Origin: Caldithrix abyssi DSM 13497
GTDB lineage: Bacteria > Electryoneota > AABM5-125-24 > Hatepunaeales > Hatepunaeaceae
DNA: 64,000 nt
Assembly (NCBI GenBank): GCA_945865405.1
Contig: CAMBDS010000004.1
Coordinates: 124,001 to 188,000 of the forward strand
Direction: 5' to 3'
Part shown: in pieces, positions 44,063-52,369 of the stretch
Layout: each line of letters starts with the position of its first letter
Numbering within the stretch: the first letter of the stretch is position 1
Program-made: the position numbers and the translations under genes
Notes under the pieces: model-generated
What the model saw: the letters and a program-made list of their open reading frames with translations, nothing else
What the model was told of the DNA's origin: nothing
Database searches by the model: none

Positions 44063-44974
44063 ATGTATTCTGAACAAGATGTTTCGATAGTGGTACCTGC
44101 TTACAATATCAAGGAACGCCTTACCCGTCTGGTTGGTAGTCTTGAGAAGCAGGTGCAGGATCCCGGAAGTTTCGAGACAATTATTGTCGATGATGGTTCG
44201 TCGGATGGCACAAAAGAATACCTTCAAGCCTATCGCGGTCCACTCGACCTAAAATACGTCTTGCATCAAACCAATCGAGGCAGGAGCGCAGCTCGAAATT
44301 CCGGTATCAATGTGGCGACGAGAAACCTGATACTCTTTCTTGACGGTGATGTGATTGCTTCGCCTGATCTTGTCACAAGGCACGTGTCTTTTCATACCGA
44401 TGGCAATCGGACTTTGGTTGGGGGAGTTCGGTACTCGAAAGAGTTTGGAGCAAACGGCTTCACACGATACCTGGAAACAAGGGGGGTGATGCGGGGTCAA
44501 AGCACAGGCAAGATTCTGCCTCGTTACTTTTTAAGCGGTCACTCGTCAGTTCCCCTAATCGCGGTTCAAAAAGTTGGTGGATTTGACGAAACGATAGAGT
44601 ATGGTGAGGATATAGATTTCGGGATTCGACTCGCCCAAGCGGGGCTTGAAATTTACGGAAATCCTTCACTATCAGTAGTTCATCAGCATGTAAGAACTAT
44701 CGAGGATGCTGCCAAAGTCACCGAAAGCTTTGGCTTTAAGGCTTTGCCAGTTCTCAGCAGGCGGTACCCTGCACTAAAAAACGATTTGAAGCTCGAAGTT
44801 TTTGAGAAATCGGGGATAAAAGCGGGAGTACTTAGGTTCTTTTTTATGGAATCAATTTTCAAATTGATTTTGCGATTAGCTTCAATAAGCCCGGCAATCA
44901 GATTGCCTTCGGTGATTTATAGTTACATTTTGTATCGAAGCTACCTGGTCGGATTTGGCAAAAATCTCAAATAA
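44063..44974 (+). CDS. Family 2 glycosyltransferase
   Basis: This 303-residue protein has the GT-A start VSIVVPAYNIKERLTRLVGS. The nucleotide-binding region is IIVDDGSSDGTKEYL, and the metal site is LFLDGDVIASPDL. The catalytic region reads VGGFDETIEYGEDIDFGIRL. It has C-terminal hydrophobic patches near residues 255-280 that could hold it at the membrane. It lies between the GT-B gene and folD and ends within the region upstream of the folD start. The sugar and product cannot be told. Confidence 0.85.
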   Translation: MYSEQDVSIVVPAYNIKERLTRLVGSLEKQVQDPGSFETIIVDDGSSDGTKEYLQAYRGPLDLKYVLHQTNRGRSAARNSGINVATRNLILFLDGDVIASPDLVTRHVSFHTDGNRTLVGGVRYSKEFGANGFTRYLETRGVMRGQSTGKILPRYFLSGHSSVPLIAVQKVGGFDETIEYGEDIDFGIRLAQAGLEIYGNPSLSVVHQHVRTIEDAAKVTESFGFKALPVLSRRYPALKNDLKLEVFEKSGIKAGVLRFFFMESIFKLILRLASISPAIRLPSVIYSYILYRSYLVGFGKNLK

Positions 44975-45008
44975 ATTTGTGATTAATAATTCGGTAAGTA
45001 AAAATCAA

Positions 45009-45890
45009 ATGGCAGTTATATTAGACGGAAAGTCACTTTCGCTTAAAATGCGAGCGGATTTGAAGGTAAAGGTTTCGGAACGGGAAGCTCACGGTTTACC
45101 ACTTCCTCACCTAACGGCGATGCAAGTAGGTGATAATCATGCCTCGACAGTTTATATTAAGGCAAAACAGAACGCCTGCGAAGAGCTTGGGATTGGATTC
45201 AATCACTATAAGCTTCCCGAACAGACCACCAGAGAAGAACTTCGTCATGCGGTAAAAGAGGTGAACGAAGATAGATCGGTTCACGGGCTACTCGTCCAGA
45301 GCCCACTTCCTTCGCACCTCGACGAGATCGAAGTTCAGCGGATGGTTTCGCCAGATAAGGATGTCGATTGCTTCCACCCGGAAAACGTAGGACTGCTCTA
45401 CATTGGCCAGCCTCGTTTTAGACCCTGCACTGCAGCAGGTGTCATCGAATTGATGCTTGCATATGGTTTTAATCCAGCAGGCAAGAAAGCCGTCATCATA
45501 GGCCGGTCGGTTATCGTTGGTCGTCCACTTGCGATAATGATGATGATAAAAGGCAGGGGGGGCGACGCGACAGTTACGGTTTGTCACTCTCGAACGCAGG
45601 ATTTGGCCAAGGAATGCCGTTCTGCTGATATTATCATCCCGGCAGTTGGAGTGACCGAACTTGTTAAAGGTGACTGGGTAAAGGAAGGTGCCGTCGTTGT
45701 CGATGTAGGTATTAACCGGTTGCCCGACGCCTCTAAAAAGCTTGGTTATAGGCTTGTCGGGGATGTGGCTTTTAACGAAGTCGAGCCAAAAGCTGCGGCA
45801 ATAGCGCCTGTGCCGGGGGGTGTTGGGCCGATGACTGTTGCCATTCTGATGAGCAATGTTATGCGAGCTGCTGGTTATCAGGTCGATTAG
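45009..45890 (+). CDS. folD: Bifunctional methylenetetrahydrofolate dehydrogenase / cyclohydrolase
   Basis: FolD interconverts 5,10-methylene- and 10-formyl-tetrahydrofolate, supplying the formyl donor used by PurN and PurH. The 293-residue protein has the catalytic tyrosine and lysine in STVYIKAKQ (Y-x-x-x-K). The signature LVQSPLP follows, and the NAD(P) site is IGRSVIVGRPLAIMM. PVPGGVGPMTVAIL closes the active site. I choose ATG 45009 because it gives the standard N-terminus (MAVILDGKSLS); the upstream ATG or TTG near 44955 would overlap the previous gene by 20 bases. Confidence 0.95.
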   Translation: MAVILDGKSLSLKMRADLKVKVSEREAHGLPLPHLTAMQVGDNHASTVYIKAKQNACEELGIGFNHYKLPEQTTREELRHAVKEVNEDRSVHGLLVQSPLPSHLDEIEVQRMVSPDKDVDCFHPENVGLLYIGQPRFRPCTAAGVIELMLAYGFNPAGKKAVIIGRSVIVGRPLAIMMMIKGRGGDATVTVCHSRTQDLAKECRSADIIIPAVGVTELVKGDWVKEGAVVVDVGINRLPDASKKLGYRLVGDVAFNEVEPKAAAIAPVPGGVGPMTVAILMSNVMRAAGYQVD

Positions 45891-45902
45891 GCTATTTTAC
45901 CA

Positions 45903-45931
45903 TTGCTGACAGTCTTTCTCTTTCGTATATT
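45903..45931 (+). promoter_or_regulatory. Putative promoter for the TolB-like lipoprotein
   Basis: TTGCTG at 45903-45908 and TATATT at 45926-45931 are separated by 17 bases. They lie 68 bases before the proposed ATG of the lipoprotein gene, in the gap after folD. The -10 matches the TATATT used at 58025. This is a motif match only. Confidence 0.45.
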
Positions 45932-45999
45932 ACAGAATTAGGGCAGGAATTCTAACGTTGTCTCCTGCTATAGTTTCCTACATTATTACGGGCAGTTTT

Positions 46000-46974
46000 A
46001 TGTCGAGTCGAATCAGCCTCTATGTCGCAACGGCGGTCTTTGCGTTGGCATTCATTGGCTGCGGAGGCGCAAGGAAGCAGACCTCGGTCGAACCCGAAGC
46101 AATCGCTTCTGTCTCCGAACCAGCCATTACTTTTGGCACCGTTGCAGAAATCGCATCTGGTCCGGTGCAGGTAACGACAAATCCATCAAATAATGGCCTT
46201 GGCTCCTATCACCCTGATGGTTCCAAGATAGTCTTTCAATCTGACAGAGACGGCCGGTGGCAACTATATCAACTCGACCCGGTAGCTGGCACGGAAGAAC
46301 TTCTTATCGGCAGCGATGCTAATGATGAAAATCCGATGTGGCTACCCGATTCAAGTGGTGTTGTATTCGTCTCAGATAGAATTCACCCCGATGAAGAGTA
46401 CGCTCGCGATATCTTCTTTTTCGACCCGGTCGCGATTCAGACGGCTACCCTGACGGAAGAAGCCGCGGATGATTGGTATCCAGTTCCCGTCAATTCGGAC
46501 TCTTATTACTTTCTTTCAGAGCGCGAAGCACCTGCCGGACAAGCGCCCTTTGAAGTTGCCAATTGTCTCTACCGAGGCTCTTTCGACGGTACGCCAGCGA
46601 CTCTTGTGGCAGGTATAGAGGTTAATCCAAGCGCTCCCGCTGATCTCGAAGACGGAAGTTTGCTTGTTAGAACCAACTCGGGTCAACTGGCCCAGCTTTC
46701 GGCTGATGGGAAATTGGACCCTTTGACGCCCATGTCGCTTATGTGTGGAACGGCTTCCTATTCACACACACGAAAAATAGCGACTTTGAATGCACGGGAA
46801 GGCGAAGTCTATCAGTTATATCTTTTCAATTTGGCGACCCGCACTCTCCAACTTGTAGAAACTGGTGAAGGTGATGTCAGGTATCCCCAGTTTTCACCCG
46901 ACGGCAACAAAATTCTCTACTCGAAGGAAATTGACGGCAATTTTCAGCTATTCCAATTAGAATTGGCGCAATAA
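46000..46974 (+). CDS. TolB-like beta-propeller lipoprotein
   Basis: This 324-residue protein has a lipoprotein-type signal (VATAVFALAFIGC, cysteine near residue 21; a slightly irregular lipobox). The mature part consists of PD40/WD40-like blades typical of TolB: GSYHPDGSKIVFQSDRDGRW, NPMWLPDSSGVVFVSDR and YPQFSPDGNKILYSKE. Such proteins form a periplasmic propeller and bind partner proteins or ligands. Its exact partner is unknown, and it is not with pal or tolA here. I choose ATG 46000; a TTG at 45958 would add 14 residues to the signal segment. Confidence 0.85.
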   Translation: MSSRISLYVATAVFALAFIGCGGARKQTSVEPEAIASVSEPAITFGTVAEIASGPVQVTTNPSNNGLGSYHPDGSKIVFQSDRDGRWQLYQLDPVAGTEELLIGSDANDENPMWLPDSSGVVFVSDRIHPDEEYARDIFFFDPVAIQTATLTEEAADDWYPVPVNSDSYYFLSEREAPAGQAPFEVANCLYRGSFDGTPATLVAGIEVNPSAPADLEDGSLLVRTNSGQLAQLSADGKLDPLTPMSLMCGTASYSHTRKIATLNAREGEVYQLYLFNLATRTLQLVETGEGDVRYPQFSPDGNKILYSKEIDGNFQLFQLELAQ

Positions 46975-47149
46975 TTGTGTTGGTGTCTGATCAAGTATCA
47001 GTTTGATATTTGATTTGTTTCGGTTCTGTTGCAAACACGGTGAATTGCGCTGAACAATTCTGCAAAATTGGGCGATTGAGCGCATCATTTGCGCAATTTG
47101 AAACAACCGAATTTCGACGTTGGATAACTCCTTTAACAAATAACCGGCA

Positions 47150-47170
47150 ATATTCAAGGCGAGAATATTT
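47150..47170. promoter_or_regulatory. Inverted repeat upstream of pgsB
   Basis: AATATTC and GAATATT form a perfect 7-base inverted repeat with a 7-base centre, 24 bases before the pgsB start. A second, wider pair, AATTGCGC at 47043-47050 and GCGCAATT at 47091-47098, lies further upstream. They are candidates for a repressor site or an mRNA hairpin. Confidence 0.35.
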
Positions 47171-47193
47171 AGCCCGGACGTAATCGGAAAGTA

Positions 47194-48411
47194 ATGATTG
47201 TTCTTCTGCTGGTCTTGACTACCCTTCTTGCTTACGGGCTCTGGGAATTTAAAGGGCACCAGCAACGGTTGAAGCGTATTCCTCTCCGCATTCATGTCAA
47301 TGGCACCCGCGGCAAATCGTCGGTGACCCGTCTGATTGCAGCAGGGTTGCGAGCGGGTGGTATCAAGACCATGGCGAAGACCACCGGCACCCTCCCTCGT
47401 ATCATAGATTTCGATGGGAAAGAAGTCCCGATTCTTCGCTATGAAAAAGCCAATATCATTGAACAAGTCAAAATATTCCGGTATTTTGCCAACCGTAAGC
47501 CAGAGGCCGTTGTTGTAGAATGCATGGCAGTTCTCCCGGAATATCAATGGCTTTGCGAACACCGCCTGATCAGATCCCACATTTCCGTTATCACAAATGC
47601 CCGTCTCGACCATATTAATGAGATGGGGCATTTTCGTGAGCAAATCGCACGGTCACTCTCTAATACCATCCCTGAAAAGAAATCATTTGGCGCTCCCTTT
47701 GTCTTAAAAGGAGTTACCAAGCCGCCCGTTGTGTTCACTTCAGAAAAAAGTAACTTTCCAACACTTAAGGAGATTGCAGACCACAACGAGGTTCCAATCT
47801 TCCGGATCGGTGGGGGAAATGTAACGCTTCAGGAGTTGCAGAAATTTGGGCATATTGAGCATCCGGCAAACGTCGGTTTGGCGCTTGCTGTATGCGATTG
47901 GGTGGGAATTGATCGCCAGACGGCACTTGAGGGAATGTATAGATCTCATCCTGATGCAGGCGCGTTGAAGGTTGCTCGTTGCACATCGGGTGAAAAGGAA
48001 TTGCTATTTGTAAACGCTATGGCGGCAAACGACCCCGAATCGACACTTGAGATTTTCAATCAGATCAGAGAGCGATTTTCGCCTTTGGGGACTTTGTTGA
48101 TCTTGTTAAATTCCCGTTCTGATCGCCAGGATCGTAGCATGCAGTTGCTGGAAATGGCGGGTGATAATATGGAATTTGACAAGTTCGTCTTGACTGGTGA
48201 ATCAGTCGAAAAGTTTACAGCGTTGCTCCCGGACTATAAAATTCCGAAAAGTAAAGCAGTTGGCATTGGCTGGGTTGCACCGGAAAAGGGATTTCACCTT
48301 TTGTTCGATCAGATCGAATCGCGCGGAACGGTCTTCGGGATGGGGAACGTTGGGGCGGGTGGATTAGATCTATTTAACTATTTCTACAAACACAGGAGGC
48401 AAGGCTCTTGA
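47194..48411 (+). CDS. pgsB: Poly-gamma-glutamate synthase subunit PgsB (CapB)
   Basis: PgsB is the ATP-dependent amide ligase that elongates poly-gamma-glutamate at the membrane. The 405-residue protein starts with one membrane helix (IVLLLVLTTLLAYGLW) followed by the P-loop NGTRGKSS at residues 36-43. The Mur-ligase-like regions ECMAVLPEYQWLCEHRL, TNARLDHINEMG and NAMAANDPEST are diagnostic for CapB/PgsB. It begins a tight operon with pgsC and pgsW. The 219-base upstream gap has two inverted repeats but no sure promoter. Polymer identity is inferred from the family. Confidence 0.93.
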   Translation: MIVLLLVLTTLLAYGLWEFKGHQQRLKRIPLRIHVNGTRGKSSVTRLIAAGLRAGGIKTMAKTTGTLPRIIDFDGKEVPILRYEKANIIEQVKIFRYFANRKPEAVVVECMAVLPEYQWLCEHRLIRSHISVITNARLDHINEMGHFREQIARSLSNTIPEKKSFGAPFVLKGVTKPPVVFTSEKSNFPTLKEIADHNEVPIFRIGGGNVTLQELQKFGHIEHPANVGLALAVCDWVGIDRQTALEGMYRSHPDAGALKVARCTSGEKELLFVNAMAANDPESTLEIFNQIRERFSPLGTLLILLNSRSDRQDRSMQLLEMAGDNMEFDKFVLTGESVEKFTALLPDYKIPKSKAVGIGWVAPEKGFHLLFDQIESRGTVFGMGNVGAGGLDLFNYFYKHRRQGS

Positions 48412-48857
48412 TTGAGATTGCGGTTGGCGTTGGCGTAGCCTTCAGCCTTGTATTCCATGAAGTTTTTGGCCTTGCAGCGGGCGGAATTGTTGTGCCGGGT
48501 TATATTGCTCTGAACTTTCATAAGCCTTGGATGCTGGTCGGTACATTGCTCGTCTCTCTCGTAACGTGGGTCTGCATACGCATCATCGGCCGTTTCGTTT
48601 TCGTTTACGGTCGACGAAGAATGGTTCTTGCAGTATTACTCGGTTTCCTTCTCGGTTACCTCTCGCGACAATTCTGGTCAAATGGTCTCGGCGACATCCG
48701 TCTCGAAGCCATCGGTTACATTATTCCTGGTTTGATAGCGAATTGGATGGAACGGCAGGGAGTGTACAAAACGATTACGACAGTGTTGATGGGTGGAGCG
48801 GCTGTTCGATTGATAGCGATTCTTGTGACCGGCGGGAGAATATTCGGAAATGTATAG
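48408..48857 (+). CDS. pgsC: Poly-gamma-glutamate biosynthesis protein PgsC (CapC)
   Basis: PgsC is a small polytopic membrane partner of PgsB. The 149-residue protein begins IEIAVGVGVAFSLVFHEVFGLAAGGIVVPGYIAL, of which EVFGLAAGGIVVPGY is the family signature. About four membrane helices follow, and YIIPGLIANWMERQG is conserved. The TTG start has GGAGG nine bases upstream and overlaps pgsB by four bases. Its end overlaps pgsW by eight bases, so the three are translationally coupled. Confidence 0.92.
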   Translation: MIEIAVGVGVAFSLVFHEVFGLAAGGIVVPGYIALNFHKPWMLVGTLLVSLVTWVCIRIIGRFVFVYGRRRMVLAVLLGFLLGYLSRQFWSNGLGDIRLEAIGYIIPGLIANWMERQGVYKTITTVLMGGAAVRLIAILVTGGRIFGNV

Positions 48858-49977
48858 ACCAACTATCAAATCAAACCTTTGGCTTGGTGTGATGACTATT
48901 GCGTTTTTAAGCCTATTCTTCTGGTCTGAAACGAGCCGCGTCACAGTTCGTCAGGAAAATTATCAGCAGCGTCTCGATGCCGCAAACCTGATGCTCCACG
49001 CTATTGAGACCCTTGAGAATTTCAGACTGCCTGCCTTGAACCTCCATCAGGGGAGAAATAGTAATGACGCTCTCGTCTTCACGTTGCTTGGTGAGAAAGA
49101 CAGTCCCATCACCACTGACGAAGGCCGCATCGACGACAAGATTACTGTACTAAATCCAAATTATGCCGCGGCGATTGTCGAACTCTTAATCTCTGCCGGA
49201 GTCCAAAAAGGCGACACCATCGCCGTCCTGCTTACGGGCTCGATGCCTGGAGCTAATCTCGCAGTCTATTCTGCCGCCGAAGCATTAAAAATCCACCCGG
49301 TAATCATTACATCTATCGGATCATCCTGGTGGGGCGCAAACAGCGTGGATTTTACGTGGCTTGACATGGAGAAGGTTCTCGCCGATAAAGGAGTCTTTCC
49401 ATTCCGTTCCATTGCCGCATCTATCGGCGGAAATGATGACAATGGTGGTCTAAGACTTTCAAGCGTTGGTAGATCGATGATTGTTGAAGCCGCTGATCGC
49501 AATGAGGTCACACTTATTAAACAAGGCAGCCTGACCGAGAATATTGCGTCGCGTGTCGATCTCTTCAAGCGAATACTTCCTTTGAACCGTTACGCGGCCG
49601 TTGTTAATATCGGTGGAGGAATAGCGGCACTTGGGCACAAAGAAAACTCAAACCTTATCGCGAATGGTCTCAACGAGACCTTGCCAATAAGAAACTATCC
49701 CGGCAGGGGAGTCGTTCACAGTTTCGCAGACGAACAAGTTCCTATCATCCACATTTACGATGTAGTGGAAATTGCCAAAACCTATTCTCTCCCGGTGGCT
49801 CAATTGCCGCTTCCAAAAGTCGGGATAGGAGAGGTTTATGAGACCGAAAGATACAATTTAACTGTGGTGGCAATATCCATCACATTGATGTTGCTGATAT
49901 TAATCGTAGTGAAATATCTCGATCGTCAGCATTATAAATGGCGGGAAGAAGGGGTTGACCCGGATACCCTGGTTTAA
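48850..49977 (+). CDS. pgsW: Poly-gamma-glutamate system protein PgsW
   Basis: This 375-residue protein matches the poly-gamma-glutamate system protein family (PgsW). It has an N-terminal membrane helix (LGVMTIAFLSLFFW) and a C-terminal one (VVAISITLMLLILIVVKYL), with a long soluble domain between. Motifs include VLLTGSMPGANLAVYSAAEALKI, TSIGSSWWGANSVDFTWLDME and NIGGGIAALGHKEN. It is usually next to pgsB-pgsC in genomes that lack a standard pgsA. Its biochemical role is not established. It overlaps pgsC, and the next gene begins 14 bases after its stop. Confidence 0.88.
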   Translation: MYRPTIKSNLWLGVMTIAFLSLFFWSETSRVTVRQENYQQRLDAANLMLHAIETLENFRLPALNLHQGRNSNDALVFTLLGEKDSPITTDEGRIDDKITVLNPNYAAAIVELLISAGVQKGDTIAVLLTGSMPGANLAVYSAAEALKIHPVIITSIGSSWWGANSVDFTWLDMEKVLADKGVFPFRSIAASIGGNDDNGGLRLSSVGRSMIVEAADRNEVTLIKQGSLTENIASRVDLFKRILPLNRYAAVVNIGGGIAALGHKENSNLIANGLNETLPIRNYPGRGVVHSFADEQVPIIHIYDVVEIAKTYSLPVAQLPLPKVGIGEVYETERYNLTVVAISITLMLLILIVVKYLDRQHYKWREEGVDPDTLV

Positions 49978-49991
49978 CACTTGGCGTTTTA

Positions 49992-50978
49992 ATGGCACTC
50001 ATTGCTCGGGCCGCGACCATTGTAATACTGTTGTTGGTGATTGTTTCTCAGGCATTTTCCGAAAAAGCAAAGCTAAAGTGGATTGAAGTTAATCCTTCCG
50101 GTGCTGAGCCTGTCGAGATAAAAGGTAAAAAGAGCTTTTCGAAGTATTATCCGCTTCAGAAATCGACCCCTGTATCGATTAAAGTCGTCGGTCCGGGGAG
50201 CTTGCGAGTTTACGCTCGAACAGAGATGGCACCCGGCATCAAGGAAGCTATCTACGGCATTGCGGTAGTTCGTGACGGTAAAAAACATTACTTGATATCG
50301 CGTACCGCCAAGAAATCTTCACTTGTCATTTCCGGTAAGAATACACCACTTGGCGAACAAAAATCGGTCACTTTTAAGGTACCCAAAGGAACTCATGAGT
50401 TCCAGTTGACTTTGCCTGAAGACTCAAAGAATAACGGATACGTCAGGTTTGCCTTTGCCGAAAAACCTACACCCAAAAAACCTGTTGAAGAGGTAAAGTA
50501 CGTTCCGTTTTTGCCGAGAAAATTCAACGAAGAAGTCAGAATAGTTGTCAAGGAAGAGGAATACATTTACTACCGGGCTGATAACTCTTCTAAAGTCGAA
50601 CTGGAAGTCATAGGACCGGCAAAGCTAAAAATTGTCTCAAGGTTGGAGTTTAATCAGTCGATGCAAGGCGAAAAATCTTATCGCCTTCAGATCAGCAACG
50701 GCGACGAAATCGTTCAAACCAAACCGCTAAAAGGTAAAATTTCCGCAACAGCCAGCTATCGGAAACCTTCGACACAGATGCTCGGACGAGGTGATTCTTC
50801 CTTCTTGACCGTTCCGGCTGGGAAGCAGCGTTACTCAATTACAACACCAGATAAAGGCGGCTCCGTACTGCTTCGCTTCTACTTGCCCGAAAAAGCCCTC
50901 GGCAACGAGTGGAAGCCCACTGATAGTAACGGCAAGGCAGAAGGCAAATCCACTAAAAAGTCAAGTCTTAAGGGGTGA
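49992..50978 (+). CDS. Secreted protein with two tandem copies of one beta-rich domain
   Basis: This 328-residue protein is not recognised. It has a clear signal peptide (VILLLVIVSQAFSE). The mature part is two copies of one domain of about 117 residues, at roughly 41-157 and 182-299. Shared landmarks are VIGPxxLxIxxRxE (KVVGPGSLRVYARTE and EVIGPAKLKIVSRLE), VPxGxxxFxxTxPxD-like ends, and FAEK/LPEK closings. A lysine/serine-rich tail follows. The order after pgsB-pgsC-pgsW and the GTGA overlap with the beta-barrel gene point to a periplasmic part of the same system. No cysteines are present. Confidence 0.75.
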   Translation: MALIARAATIVILLLVIVSQAFSEKAKLKWIEVNPSGAEPVEIKGKKSFSKYYPLQKSTPVSIKVVGPGSLRVYARTEMAPGIKEAIYGIAVVRDGKKHYLISRTAKKSSLVISGKNTPLGEQKSVTFKVPKGTHEFQLTLPEDSKNNGYVRFAFAEKPTPKKPVEEVKYVPFLPRKFNEEVRIVVKEEEYIYYRADNSSKVELEVIGPAKLKIVSRLEFNQSMQGEKSYRLQISNGDEIVQTKPLKGKISATASYRKPSTQMLGRGDSSFLTVPAGKQRYSITTPDKGGSVLLRFYLPEKALGNEWKPTDSNGKAEGKSTKKSSLKG

Positions 50979-52039
50979 AGTACTTACTTCAGATATTGTC
51001 TCTTATCCTGATCGGTGTTAGTTCAGTTCAGGCCATCGAAACCCGAATTGGTGACGCTACTGTTCAGTTCACTTGGGGAGCCTTGTATGACAGTAATATC
51101 TTACGTTACTCAGAATCTGACCGAACCAATTTCAAGAACGAGACCGAAACCTATAAGTCACCTATAAGATCTCTCGATGACCTACGCACAGATTACAAAA
51201 TTTCTGCGGAATTGCGTAATAAATTTTGGAAGAAGCGCACTACTGCATTGCGAGTTACTGCCGATTTCGCCCACCATGCAATGAACCCGATAAAAAACCT
51301 CGGTTGGGTTAGCCTTTCAGCGCGCCAGGATCTATCAAAAGAGCTGATCTCATCAATCGGTTACTTCTACGAACCACGTTTCTTCATTCGGGATTATACA
51401 GATTCCCACACCGGACTTCGTCAGCATTGCGATTTCGCATTACAACAATTCAAGGGCGATCTGATTTTTCGTCCAGTCTTTCTTTATGAAATTGCCGGGC
51501 AGTTTAAACTTAAGTCATATCGTTACAACGAAATTTTCACCGAATATGACGGCAATTCGTGGGCACTAGGATTGAATTCAGTCTATAGGCTGGGAGATTG
51601 GCGGTTATCCGCCGGTTACACATTCGAGAGGTTGGAGAATACCGGATTCAGTTCGTCAGACCTGATCCCCGATAATTCAGGGCTAACAGACTCCGAGTTT
51701 GGTCAGGGTGACTACGATGAAGACATTTTCAACGCCTCTGCGAGATACTCATTCATCGGTTTTCGAAGAGAGATGAATGTTCAATACAACTTTGAAACAT
51801 CAAATCGAGCCTTCACGACAAGTCGGGACATGTTAATCGATGCCATGCACTCCGGTCGTGAAGATCTGATCATTGAACACTCACTTGCCTATAACATCAC
51901 TTTTACGAAGCAAGTCGGCGTTGAACTTGGTGTCGGTAACTTCACTCGAGATTCTGAGGCATCGGATCCCAAAGTGAGTGACTTGAAAGACTACTCACGA
52001 ATGACAACTTGGGTAGAAATCACTTACGAGTTGAAGTAG
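50975..52039 (+). CDS. Probable outer-membrane beta-barrel protein of the pgs locus
   Basis: This 354-residue protein has a signal peptide (ILSLILIGVSSVQA, cleavage near 20). The mature part alternates polar and hydrophobic residues with many aromatic girdle positions: TVQFTWGALYDSNILRY, ISSIGYFYEPRFFI, WRLSAGYTFERLENTGF and MTTWVEITYELK at the end. Such a pattern fits a barrel of about 12-16 strands. The start GTG overlaps the previous gene. Its place in the pgs operon suggests a polymer export channel or anchor across the outer membrane. The function is inferred from pattern and context. Confidence 0.72.
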   Translation: MKYLLQILSLILIGVSSVQAIETRIGDATVQFTWGALYDSNILRYSESDRTNFKNETETYKSPIRSLDDLRTDYKISAELRNKFWKKRTTALRVTADFAHHAMNPIKNLGWVSLSARQDLSKELISSIGYFYEPRFFIRDYTDSHTGLRQHCDFALQQFKGDLIFRPVFLYEIAGQFKLKSYRYNEIFTEYDGNSWALGLNSVYRLGDWRLSAGYTFERLENTGFSSSDLIPDNSGLTDSEFGQGDYDEDIFNASARYSFIGFRREMNVQYNFETSNRAFTTSRDMLIDAMHSGREDLIIEHSLAYNITFTKQVGVELGVGNFTRDSEASDPKVSDLKDYSRMTTWVEITYELK

Positions 52040-52102
52040 AGCGTCCCATACTAGTCCGAATGACTTGCTTGAGCAAGACTATAACCTTATCTTGTAACGA
52101 TG

Positions 52103-52178
52103 GGGCCCATAGCTCAGCGGTCAGAGCTGCGGACTCATAATCCGTAGGTCCCAGGTTCAAATCCTGGTGGGCCCACCA
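52103..52178 (+). tRNA. tRNA with CAU anticodon (tRNA-Ile2 or elongator tRNA-Met)
   Basis: The 76-base sequence folds into a standard cloverleaf. The acceptor stem GGGCCCA pairs with TGGGCCC, the D arm is GCTC...GAGC, the anticodon arm GCGGA/TCCGT encloses CTCATAA with anticodon CAT, and the T arm is CCAGG/CCTGG with TTCAAAT. The discriminator is A, and CCA is encoded. The CAU anticodon could be elongator methionine or lysidine-modified isoleucine. The C4-G69 and C5-G68 pairs fit the pattern seen by E. coli TilS in tRNA-Ile2, but the identity is not decided. It does not look like initiator tRNA. Confidence 0.93.
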
Positions 52179-52300
52179 ATTACGAATATCAACTGAAATG
52201 GTTAAATACATCCCAATGAAGGGACTACTGAAACTTGTTGGTTTACTCTTCCCCATGATGCATGTTGCTGACCGCAACAATTTCCCCTTAACAAGGATGC

Positions 52301-52332
52301 AAGTGCCCGGCCGTTTCCGAGCACTTTTTTTT
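52301..52332 (+). terminator. Intrinsic terminator after the tRNA
   Basis: AAGTGC at 52301-52306 pairs with GCACTT at 52321-52326, with inner pairs CGG/CCG after one mismatch. A run of eight T bases follows. It lies 123 bases downstream of the tRNA and 38 bases upstream of the next gene. Confidence 0.65.
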
Positions 52333-52369
52333 GGCAGTTTTCGCCACAACTTCAACAAGGAGGCTATTG

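Noticed and set aside
46957-47643. Minus-strand frame of 228 codons
   Set aside because: It lies mostly antisense to pgsB, whose motifs are unmistakable, and its translation shows no domain pattern.
52020-52358. Minus-strand frame of 112 codons containing the string WAHQDLNLGPTDYESAALTAEL
   Set aside because: It is the reverse translation of the tRNA gene at 52103-52178, a well-known false protein in databases.
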